Below are positions 1-4,799 of a stretch of 6,889 nt of DNA, one piece after another. The notes under the pieces are model-generated. The model was not told where the DNA came from. It worked only from the letters and a program-made list of their open reading frames with translations, and made no database searches. Position numbers and translations under genes: made by a program. Numbering within the stretch: position 1 is the stretch's first letter; every line of letters starts with the position of its first letter. This stretch comes from Desulfobacter hydrogenophilus (GTDB lineage: Bacteria > Desulfobacterota > Desulfobacteria > Desulfobacterales > Desulfobacteraceae). The DNA is taken from assembly GCF_004319545.1 (NCBI RefSeq), contig NZ_CP036315.1, positions 1-6,889 of the forward strand, given 5' to 3'.

Positions 1-18
1 ACGGGTGTTTTCAAACAT

Positions 19-106
19 GATTGCGCCTAAAACCTCTCAGGATTGCGCCTAAAACCTCTCAGGATTGCGCCTAAAACCTCTCAGGATTGCGCCTAAAACC
101 TCTCAG
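19..106. repeat. Four perfect 22-bp tandem iterons (candidate oriV)
   Basis: Four identical, directly abutting 22-bp units lie at 19-40, 41-62, 63-84 and 85-106. Each starts GATTGCGC and ends CCTCTCAG, and a fifth copy stops after GATT at 107-110. Tandem direct repeats just upstream of a Rep_3-family initiator gene are the usual binding array (iterons) for that protein, so this is the likely core of the replication origin. The 22-bp period equals about two helical turns, which would place Rep monomers on one face of the DNA. I saw no convincing DnaA box beside the array. Confidence 0.93.
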
Positions 107-107
107 G

Positions 108-144
108 ATTATTACGCCCTGTTATTGACACAGGGCGTAATAAT
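108..144. promoter_or_regulatory. Inverted-repeat operator of repA
   Basis: A perfect 15-bp inverted repeat has arms ATTATTACGCCCTGT (108-122) and its complement (130-144), with a 7-base spacer. The arm resembles the iteron: ATTACGCC here against ATTGCGCC in the iteron. In Rep_3 plasmids Rep monomers bind iterons, while Rep dimers bind an inverted repeat of related sequence over the rep promoter and repress it. Position and sequence fit that role. The repeat touches the -35 box of the promoter at 125-154. Confidence 0.8.
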
Positions 145-154
145 AAAGTATAGA
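125..154 (+). promoter_or_regulatory. repA promoter
   Basis: A consensus -35 box TTGACA (125-130) is followed after 18 bases by TATAGA (149-154). The predicted start near 161 gives a repA leader of about 68 nt. The -35 box lies in the loop and right arm of the inverted repeat at 108-144, which implies repression by its own product. Confidence 0.7.
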
Positions 155-158
155 CAAT

Positions 159-198
159 AAAAAAGCCCGGAAAGCGTTGGCACACGCCTAATCCGGGC
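159..198 (-). terminator. Intrinsic terminator of the repA antisense RNA
   Basis: Read on the minus strand, the stem is GCCCGGA (198-192) paired with TCCGGGC (171-165), with an inner GCGT/ACGC stem (187-184 with 177-174), followed at once by six T (164-159). On the plus strand no T-run follows, so it terminates only minus-strand transcription. In the repA mRNA the same bases form a leader hairpin. Confidence 0.75.
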
Positions 199-208
199 AA
201 ACCACTAG

Positions 209-225
209 ACACTGAATCGGAGTGT
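209..225 (+). promoter_or_regulatory. repA leader hairpin enclosing the Shine-Dalgarno sequence
   Basis: ACACT (209-213) can pair with AGTGT (221-225) around the loop GAATCGG. The Shine-Dalgarno GGAG (219-222) lies partly in the loop and partly in the 3' stem, so this hairpin should reduce repA translation and expose a loop to the antisense RNA. Confidence 0.5.
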
Positions 226-228
226 AAA

Positions 229-1170
229 ATGGATAAATCAATTATAATGAACAGAAACCAAATAGTCAAAAAATCAAACGCTCTTTGTAGAGCAAGACAT
301 ACTACTGATTCCATCTGGATCGGGCGCTTGGCGGCCATTGTAGCTGCTCAAGTCCGGAAAGACGATAAAGAATTCCAAATATACAAAATACCTGTCCAAC
401 AAATGCTGGCCGCGGCTGGAATCAGCAGGACAGGGAGTATTTATAGAGACTTATTACCGATTGCAGAAAAAGCCATGCAGAAGACCATTAGAATCGAAGA
501 AGAAGGAGAATGGGTCTTATATACTCTATTTTCAAAATGTCGTTATAAGCGTGGGGATGGTTTTGTAACTGTACGCTTTGATCCAGATCTAAAACTCCAT
601 TTTCTCAATCTGGGAGAAAAAGTTAATTTTACAGAGTATGCTCTCATTGAGTATATGTCCTTGCAATCAACGTATTCACAGCATCTTTTTGAATATTTGA
701 TGTCTTGGAATGACAGACCCATAGTTGAAATTGAACTCGCTGAATTACACGAAAAATTAGCTACGCCGCCAGGAAGTAGGGTAAGAAAAAATTTTTACGA
801 CTTTGAACGCAAAATTTTGGCTCTGGCTCATAAAGAAATCCAAAAAATTACAAGTCTCAGGTTTGAATACGAGATATTGAACAACAAGGGCCAGATCCGC
901 AAAAAAGGCCAAGCTGCCAAAATTATTCGTTTCGTTTTTTCCAAAGGCAAAGTTGCAAAAATTGCAAAAAGACAGAAACAAGCAGACCAAAAAAAGCAGT
1001 CAGCCAAAAACAATACCCTCTTTCTGTCGGCGGTTCAGTGCGCCCAGGCGCACAAAGACCAGGGCGGCTGCGGTAAACTCCGAGGAACTCAAGAGTGCTG
1101 CAAAGCGTGTATGGAGTCGAAAAAAACCGTGGAAACTGAACTTGACCTATTCAACCAGAAAAAAAATTAG
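229..1170 (+). CDS. repA: Rep_3-family plasmid replication initiator protein
   Basis: This 313-residue protein looks like a Rep_3 (RepA/RepB) initiator, which binds iterons and opens the origin. Visible family signs are the N-terminal region around VKKSNALCRARH and the block near 150-160 (HLFEYLMSW), typical of the paired winged-helix domains (about 10-130 and 135-240). The start at ATG 229 has GGAG at 219-222, six bases upstream; a second ATG at 247 is possible. The tail after about 240 is very basic and then Cys-rich (C271, C281, C290, C291, C294), which I do not know from other Rep_3 proteins. Iterons, an operator and a predicted antisense RNA lie upstream. It converges on mobA with a 41-base gap. 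Confidence 0.9.
   Translation: MDKSIIMNRNQIVKKSNALCRARHTTDSIWIGRLAAIVAAQVRKDDKEFQIYKIPVQQMLAAAGISRTGSIYRDLLPIAEKAMQKTIRIEEEGEWVLYTLFSKCRYKRGDGFVTVRFDPDLKLHFLNLGEKVNFTEYALIEYMSLQSTYSQHLFEYLMSWNDRPIVEIELAELHEKLATPPGSRVRKNFYDFERKILALAHKEIQKITSLRFEYEILNNKGQIRKKGQAAKIIRFVFSKGKVAKIAKRQKQADQKKQSAKNNTLFLSAVQCAQAHKDQGGCGKLRGTQECCKACMESKKTVETELDLFNQKKN
241..269 (-). promoter_or_regulatory. Antisense promoter inside repA
   Basis: On the minus strand TTGACT (269-264) and the perfect box TATAAT (246-241) are separated by exactly 17 bases. It lies within repA codons 5-14 and points toward the repA leader. It is among the best promoter matches in the window and is the basis for the antisense RNA call. Confidence 0.75.
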
Positions 1171-1176
1171 GTGGCA

Positions 1177-1210
1177 GGCCCTGGCCGGTGTTGCTGCACA
1201 GACCAGGGCC
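1177..1210. terminator. Hairpin between convergent repA and mobA
   Basis: A perfect 8-bp stem GGCCCTGG (1177-1184) / CCAGGGCC (1203-1210) with an 18-base loop fills the gap between the repA stop (1168-1170) and the mobA stop (1214-1212). Its position suggests a shared bidirectional terminator. Neither side has an adjacent T-run, although a T-rich tract (complement of 1159-1166) lies further down on the minus strand. The stem is clear but its function is uncertain. Confidence 0.45.
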
Positions 1211-1211
1211 G

Positions 1212-3641
1212 TTACATTCCCGCACTCATTCCACGCCGTTGTCGCTGAGATTCAAGCGGTTTCTGCGCTTTTTCTGGATCATCCCACCGTTGATTTATAA
1301 CCCGTTCAGGCGTTTTTTTTAAAACGTCGTTCCAGTCCTGCCCCTTGCGCTGCGGCAAGTTCTCCTCAAATTTTGCGCCGGCCTTTTGACAAATGCGCTC
1401 TAAATCGCTGCTGTACCGCTTCCCCGCTTCATCGTTATCAAACGCCCCGATAATAGCTTTACCCCGGTTACGCTCGACCAGGGCGGCAAGTTGCTCATCC
1501 TGGGCGTGTGACATCTGCCCGGCAAGGCTCACATAAACCGCCTTGTTGTGTGGGTGTAATTGTGCATGGGAGAGCGCATCAATACCGCTTTCACAAATGA
1601 CTATTTTTTCAAAGTCGCCTGGGGCCTTGGAAAACCACAAGCCCTTCTCCCCGGCCTTGGAGAAGCCCGTAAAATCGGTGTTCTTTTTTTCCAGGCCGGA
1701 AAACCCCTGCTCGTTGTGGTGGGGAAAACAAACATTTTGCCGGTCGTCACCGACAACAGCACCCAAAAACCGCAAATCCATCAAAACCCTTTGGTCAATA
1801 CCCCGGTTGGCAAGGTATTTGACGTTTTTAAGGATCCGAATTTTGGCTTTCTCTTGGGCCAATTCTTGGGCCTGGGTTTCCTTGGTGGGCTTCGGCCTGG
1901 GCGGTGTGATCTGGACTGTAGGCCGGGGGGATCCTAGATAGCTCCGCAACTCCTTGCGGACATGCCCAAGGTTTTTGCCGGTCTGGTATTGGCAAAAATC
2001 AATTACAGAGCCGTTTTTGCCGTTCCTGAAGTCATGGTACATCTGATCCCCTCCGGACCCCATAAACACGCCAATTTTGCCCCCTGATTCGGTTCTCATG
2101 ACTCGCATTTGTCGCCCGGATTTTTTCTTGTCCAGGGCAAAGCCATATGTGCTGGCAAATTCAGCCAAATTGATTTCCCGCTTGAAACGGGATAATTCGT
2201 CCGTCATGAGTTCTCGGGTCCTGTCCCTAACAGCTCCTGGGCTATACCGTTGTAGGCTTCGGTTAATTTTTCCACTTGCTTGGTCAAGCTGCTGACTTGT
2301 TTCTGCAAGCTTTCGATAATTTCGGCTTGCTGTTTCTGCGATTCGATTACGGTATTGATTAGACTCTGTTCCAACTCTGTCAGTGCCATTGATTATTTCC
2401 TTATGATTTTCAGGGCTTCTCTTTTTCCTAACGTGGCCCCGGTCTCTATCGTGTCCCCCTCTGGCATCACGATATAAAACTTGCCATCCTGCTTCTTTAA
2501 CTCTATTCCCAATGTTTTCATGGCGTTTAACGTCTCCTGGGCGGTCTTGATCTGCGACTCGACCAGGGCTTTTTCTTCCATGGAACTGGTCACGCTCGAC
2601 GACAGGTATTGCATCAGTCCCCAGCTCCCGGCGAAGATGCCCAGAAAGAGTCCCAGACCGACCACCAGGGGCTTGATCCATGCCCTGGTCAAGACTATTT
2701 TTAACTTGAGATATTCCCGGTTCAGCCGGTCGGTTTCTGACTCTAAATTTATCCTGATTGAACTCAACTCGTCGTTGATAGAGCCTTTCAAATTCTCGCT
2801 TAGCTCGCTCAAATGCTCTTTGATTAGGCCTTCGGTCTGCTCCCGGTCGTCCTCCATCTTGGCTCTGAGCCTGTCTTTCAAACTCGCCACGTTGGAAATT
2901 GTCATTGAAAAGGACTCCTTTCATCCTGAATTTTTCCCCGGTTTCAGGGTCTTTGACGGTGATATAATTCTTTCCTGCCCTGGGCGTTTCAAGCCCGGCC
3001 TCATGCAGGGCCGTTAAAACGTCCTGGCGATTTTCAATTTCTCCGGTATCAATTTTGTGGGCCAAATATTCCGTGACCAGTTGCCGGGGATCAGACTCAA
3101 CCTGCATCCCGGCCTTGAGTTTTACAGCATCCACATATGCCCGGAATCCGGGCTGAACCATCCGGGCCCGGTCGGGGTCGTCCGGCCTGGCCCACCCGTT
3201 GGCATGGTTGTGCATGTCCCGGACGGTATCAAAATATTTTTGCCAGCCTGGGGGAGCCGGGTTCATGCTCTTACCGGAGACCAGATCAACCCGGGCCGTG
3301 AGCGTGTGAATGTGGATTCCCTTGTCTTTTTCGTGGTGAAGCACGGCTGAAAAGGCGTATTGATCAGGTTCAAGCCCGGCAAACGCCATTTTTTTATAGT
3401 CCCCAAGCACGGCCTTGATCTGCTCCGGTGTCGGCTTGTCCTCTGGTGACCAGGAGATCACGCCGGAACGGTACTTGTGCTTGAAAGTGAGCGCATCAGC
3501 CACGGCAGCCACTTGGTGGGGATCACCTTCCAGGACCTGTATCACTTCCCGGTCGTGGCCCTGGCTGTCCTGCGCCTGGGTCAAATAATCGGCTGCACCC
3601 TTTGCCGATCCTGTGCCGTGTTTTAGAAATTTTATGTGCAT
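1212..3641 (-). CDS. mobA: MbeA-like relaxase fused to a DUF3991/TOPRIM primase-like domain
   Basis: This 809-residue protein should nick oriT, stay linked to the 5' end and pilot the strand into the recipient. The N-terminus aligns with ColE1 MbeA: GAADYL puts the candidate catalytic tyrosine at 19, as in MbeA. The metal site reads H103-x6-H110-x-H112, where MbeA has H-x6-E-x-N. Residues about 246-480 are a hydrophilic linker that overlaps mobB and mobD. Residues 491-570 resemble the region before DUF3991 (GSVIDFCQ), followed by DUF3991-like sequence at about 600-670. A TOPRIM fold is suggested by E684 (CESGIDAL), the D735/D737 pair (AFDNDEAG) and a later GQDWNDVL. It is therefore probably a relaxase-primase, comparable in plan to RSF1010 MobA/RepB. 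No clear Shine-Dalgarno precedes the start, so translation may depend on mobC. Confidence 0.9.
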   Translation of the reverse strand: MHIKFLKHGTGSAKGAADYLTQAQDSQGHDREVIQVLEGDPHQVAAVADALTFKHKYRSGVISWSPEDKPTPEQIKAVLGDYKKMAFAGLEPDQYAFSAVLHHEKDKGIHIHTLTARVDLVSGKSMNPAPPGWQKYFDTVRDMHNHANGWARPDDPDRARMVQPGFRAYVDAVKLKAGMQVESDPRQLVTEYLAHKIDTGEIENRQDVLTALHEAGLETPRAGKNYITVKDPETGEKFRMKGVLFNDNFQRGEFERQAQSQDGGRPGADRRPNQRAFERAKREFERLYQRRVEFNQDKFRVRNRPAEPGISQVKNSLDQGMDQAPGGRSGTLSGHLRRELGTDAIPVVERDQFHGRKSPGRVADQDRPGDVKRHENIGNRVKEAGWQVLYRDARGGHDRDRGHVRKKRSPENHKEIINGTDRVGTESNQYRNRIAETASRNYRKLAETSQQLDQASGKINRSLQRYSPGAVRDRTRELMTDELSRFKREINLAEFASTYGFALDKKKSGRQMRVMRTESGGKIGVFMGSGGDQMYHDFRNGKNGSVIDFCQYQTGKNLGHVRKELRSYLGSPRPTVQITPPRPKPTKETQAQELAQEKAKIRILKNVKYLANRGIDQRVLMDLRFLGAVVGDDRQNVCFPHHNEQGFSGLEKKNTDFTGFSKAGEKGLWFSKAPGDFEKIVICESGIDALSHAQLHPHNKAVYVSLAGQMSHAQDEQLAALVERNRGKAIIGAFDNDEAGKRYSSDLERICQKAGAKFEENLPQRKGQDWNDVLKKTPERVINQRWDDPEKAQKPLESQRQRRGMSAGM
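2204..2389 (-). CDS. mobD: MbeD-like small coiled-coil mobilization protein nested in mobA
   Basis: This 61-residue protein is encoded inside mobA in another frame and directly follows mobB (three bases between mobB stop and this start). It opens MALTELEQSL and continues as one long helix with regular leucine/valine spacing (IIESLQKQVSSLTKQVEKL), which predicts a coiled coil. A Shine-Dalgarno AAGGA lies 8 bases before ATG. ColE1 carries mbeD at the equivalent nested position; MbeD is linked to mobilization and possibly entry exclusion. Position, size and fold match that protein. Similarity is judged by eye, so the symbol is by analogy. Confidence 0.75.
   Translation of the reverse strand: MALTELEQSLINTVIESQKQQAEIIESLQKQVSSLTKQVEKLTEAYNGIAQELLGTGPENS
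2393..2905 (-). CDS. mobB: MbeB/MobB-like membrane mobilization protein nested in mobA
   Basis: The 170-residue protein is encoded in a different frame inside mobA (over MobA residues about 246-416). Residues 8-70 are a charged, helical, coiled-coil-like region; residues about 79-101 form one transmembrane segment (VVGLGLFLGIFAGSWGLM); residues 104-140 are again helical, and the end holds a small GKFYIVMPEG block. ColE1 MbeB is of similar length and equally nested in mbeA, and the RSF1010 MobB protein is membrane-associated and stabilizes the relaxosome. A good Shine-Dalgarno (AAGGAG, 9 bases before ATG) supports independent translation. It probably links the relaxosome to the membrane and the helper transfer apparatus. 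Confidence 0.82.
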   Translation of the reverse strand: MTISNVASLKDRLRAKMEDDREQTEGLIKEHLSELSENLKGSINDELSSIRINLESETDRLNREYLKLKIVLTRAWIKPLVVGLGLFLGIFAGSWGLMQYLSSSVTSSMEEKALVESQIKTAQETLNAMKTLGIELKKQDGKFYIVMPEGDTIETGATLGKREALKIIRK

Positions 3642-3645
3642 TTTC

Positions 3646-3668
3646 TTTTGGGCAAAATGGAAAAAAAA
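3646..3668. repeat. Copy 1 of a dispersed 22-bp inverted repeat, at the mobA start
   Basis: The plus strand reads T4, GGGCAAAATGG, A8. The same 22 bases (T4-GGGCAAAATGG-A7) occur inverted at 6656-6677. This copy fills most of the 31-base mobC-mobA gap, in place of a recognizable mobA ribosome-binding site. Confidence 0.7.
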
Positions 3669-3672
3669 TTGA

Positions 3673-3984
3673 TCATGTCATGGCCTTTTTTAGCTCGTGT
3701 TCAATGGCGGCCAAGTGCTGGATAACCTGGACAGCATCAGCACCGGACTTGTGAGTGTTGCACCACCGGGCAATCTGATTCAGGTTGTTCCCGATCCTGG
3801 CCAGATGCAAAATTTTTTCCTTTTGGATTTTTCGATCCTTTACTTTGAAAGGCCGTACCCGATGAATCGCTTTGGTGATTAACTCGGTCATGGTTTGGCC
3901 GGAATCATCGGCTATTTTTTTCAAGGCGGTTTTTTCTTCTTCAGAAATTCTGATTTGCAAGAATTTGGGTTTTGAAATTGCCAT
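3673..3984 (-). CDS. mobC: MbeC/MobC-like RHH relaxosome accessory protein
   Basis: With the start at ATG 3984 the protein has 103 residues. That ATG has GGAGG eight bases upstream; a longer in-frame start at 4092 would run through oriT and its hairpins and has no such site. The N-terminus (FLQIRISEEEKTALKKIADD, then TMTELITKAI) fits a ribbon-helix-helix DNA-binding domain. The second half carries the MobC signature ARIGNNLNQIARWCN, nearly the same as in ColE1 MbeC (GMGNNLNQIARQVN). MobC proteins bind oriT, help open the nic region and recruit the relaxase. It is the first gene of the mob operon, 31 bases before mobA. Confidence 0.9.
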   Translation of the reverse strand: MAISKPKFLQIRISEEEKTALKKIADDSGQTMTELITKAIHRVRPFKVKDRKIQKEKILHLARIGNNLNQIARWCNTHKSGADAVQVIQHLAAIEHELKKAMT

Positions 3985-3999
3985 GCGATTTCCTCCAAA

Positions 4000-4042
4000 A
4001 AGGGCGTAGCCCTTGGGGGGTTCAAAGGGGGGGCACCCCCCT
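4000..4042 (-). promoter_or_regulatory. Paired hairpins in the mob leader, attenuator-like
   Basis: Between oriT and the mobC start, the minus strand can form AGGGGGG/CCCCCCT (4042-4036 with 4032-4026) and then AAGGGC-TAC-GCCCTT (4014-4000), followed by a short T-run that leads into the mobC Shine-Dalgarno GGAGG. The second hairpin looks like a weak terminator 15 bases before the mobC start. It may attenuate mob expression or simply be part of oriT architecture. Confidence 0.45.
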
Positions 4043-4095
4043 GCCAGCCTTCGCCGGAACGTAGTGACAAGAGTCGGCTGGCTTAAAAACAATAT
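4043..4095 (+). other. oriT: Predicted origin of transfer with nic site
   Basis: CTGGCTTA at 4078-4085 equals the ColE1-type nic sequence CTGG/CTTA as I remember it, so the plus strand would be cut between 4081 and 4082. A 7-bp inverted repeat, GCCAGCC (4043-4049) and GGCTGGC (4076-4082), brackets the 5' side and abuts nic, as relaxase recognition sites usually do. The site lies just upstream of mobC, the expected place in MbeC/MbeA-type cassettes. Transfer from 4082 rightward would bring the mob genes in last, the usual polarity. Confidence 0.72.
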
Positions 4096-4099
4096 TGAT

Positions 4100-4129
4100 A
4101 CTATATATCATGATTTGACACGGTGTCAA
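4100..4129 (-). promoter_or_regulatory. Promoter of the mob operon
   Basis: On the minus strand a consensus -35 TTGACA (4129-4124) is followed by TATAGT (4105-4100) after 18 bases, or TATATA (4107-4102) after 16. It reads through oriT into mobC and mobA. The -35 box is inside the palindrome at 4115-4129, so a bound protein would block RNA polymerase. Confidence 0.65.
4115..4129. promoter_or_regulatory. Palindromic operator over the mob promoter
   Basis: TTGACAC-G-GTGTCAA is a perfect 7-bp inverted repeat with a one-base centre, covering the -35 box of the mob promoter. An RHH dimer is a fitting ligand; MobC or the RHH protein encoded at 4197-4454 are candidates. Another small palindrome, AATTAG-C-CTAATT, lies at 4162-4174. 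Confidence 0.55.
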
Positions 4130-4196
4130 CACCCCGATACCTTGCAAAGGGCAGTGGGGAAAATTAGCCTAATTCCGACGAGTATTAATCAAAAGG

Positions 4197-4454
4197 TTAT
4201 CCAGATTTCGAACGCAGACTATCAGCATAACAGGCCAAAGCCAGTTCAATGATCTGCCCAAACGAGGATGGTTTCCCGGCCTGTATACTGGCATCACGAA
4301 GACGGTTTAGTTCATTATAAGCGTTGGCACTGACAATTGCCGATATCTGCTTTTTACCGTCTTTTTTAACCCGATTAAGGTAGCGCTTAACGCGCTCCCG
4401 GTTCCCTGCCTCGAGCCTGGCAAGCTTTTCAAGTTTTGTCTTTATTTCAGTCAT
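4197..4454 (-). CDS. Small RHH-type DNA-binding protein, unassigned
   Basis: The 85-residue protein has a basic N-terminal half (LARLEAGNRERVKRYLNRVKKDGKK), then a probable ribbon-helix-helix fold: strand KQISAIVS (about 34-41), helix ANAYNELNRLRDASIQ (42-57), turn KPSS, helix FGQIIELALACYADSL. Such plasmid proteins act as repressors, partition or copy-control factors. I cannot decide among these, and no ParA ATPase is in the window. The ATG at 4454 has only a weak AGAAAG as ribosome-binding site. The start codon lies inside a large inverted repeat (4452-4527), which suggests autoregulation. It is upstream of the mob promoter on the same strand and could also control mob. Confidence 0.75.
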   Translation of the reverse strand: MTEIKTKLEKLARLEAGNRERVKRYLNRVKKDGKKQISAIVSANAYNELNRLRDASIQAGKPSSFGQIIELALACYADSLRSKSG

Positions 4455-4527
4455 AACTTTCTAACCATTTATATTAACGTTTATTTTTACATTAATATAA
4501 ATGGTTGGAGTTTTCAAGAAAGTTATG
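4452..4527. repeat. Composite inverted repeat at the RHH gene start
   Basis: Inner arms AACCATTTATATTAACGT (4463-4480) and 4489-4506 match at 17 of 18 positions around an 8-base centre. Directly outside, CATAACTTTCT (4452-4462) is matched perfectly by AGAAAGTTATG (4517-4527), except that the right side carries a 10-base insert (4507-4516). In effect 29 bp are mirrored, including the start codon of the RHH gene. It is a likely operator for the RHH protein. Confidence 0.8.
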
Positions 4528-4738
4528 TTCTTTTTCCCTCCATTATGCCCCGATTCGGTTGGTTCATCTGATCGGACCAAGGTACTGGACGAAGTCAGCA
4601 CCACGATTCACGACGGCGGAGCCTCCGTGAATACTTTAAATAACAGGTAAAATTGTGCCATTCTTCCTTTATAATGTATTTTATAATAATCTATTAACAC
4701 TATATGGTTATTTAAAGGCAACAATAAGTGATTTTTTA
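4528..4738. other. Intergenic region with a GC-rich island, no confident gene
   Basis: Bases about 4541-4632 are clearly richer in GC than the AT-rich DNA on both sides and contain a hairpin with arms ATTCACG (4606-4612) and CGTGAAT (4626-4632). A 41-codon reading frame runs from ATG 4525 to the stop at 4650, but its only GGAG is 14 bases away and I recognize nothing in it. The rest is AT-rich and without clear features. Confidence 0.4.
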
Positions 4739-4767
4739 TTGACTTTTAATAATCTTTTTGTTAAAAC
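4739..4767 (+). promoter_or_regulatory. Probable promoter of the gene at 4800
   Basis: TTGACT (4739-4744), 17 bases, then TAAAAC (4762-4767) gives a predicted transcript start about 25 bases before the ATG at 4800. The -35 is good, the -10 only moderate. Confidence 0.45.
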
Positions 4768-4799
4768 TTAATGTCAATATAAGACATAGGGGGGTAATT

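Larger units (their letters stand above)
159..234 (-). ncRNA. Predicted antisense RNA to the repA leader (ctRNA-like)
   Basis: This is a predicted ~76-nt minus-strand RNA. A near-perfect sigma-70 promoter (TTGACT, 17 bases, TATAAT) at 269-241 faces away from repA, and an intrinsic terminator ends at 159, so the transcript would start near 234. It would be fully complementary to the repA 5' leader, including both leader hairpins, the Shine-Dalgarno sequence and the start codon. Its fold shows a small hairpin (ACACT/AGTGT) whose loop and stem carry the anti-Shine-Dalgarno bases, then the terminator hairpin. By analogy with countertranscript RNAs of other plasmids it should limit RepA synthesis and copy number. 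The promoter and terminator are directly visible; existence of the RNA is inferred. Confidence 0.72.

Noticed and set aside
19..106. CRISPR array
   Set aside because: The repeats abut directly with no spacers and precede a rep gene; they are iterons.
953..1300. 115-codon frame overlapping the end of repA
   Set aside because: It is a frame shadow of repA and of the convergent mobA end, without a ribosome-binding site.
3985..4092. Longer start for mobC (ATG at 4092)
   Set aside because: The extra 36 residues would be encoded by oriT and its hairpins; the ATG at 3984 has GGAGG at the right distance and begins the conserved domain.
4149..4159. GGGCAGTGGGG shared with 6570-6580, considered as a duplicated oriT segment
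   Set aside because: An 11-base match is expected by chance in a window of this size, and the flanks do not align.
4197..4205. DnaA-box-like TTATCCAGA
   Set aside because: It has one mismatch to consensus and lies more than 2.5 kb from the iterons by either route, over the stop codon of the RHH gene.
4525..4650. 41-codon plus-strand frame beginning in the inverted repeat
   Set aside because: GGAG is 14 bases from the ATG and the translation shows nothing recognizable; kept only as part of the intergenic description.
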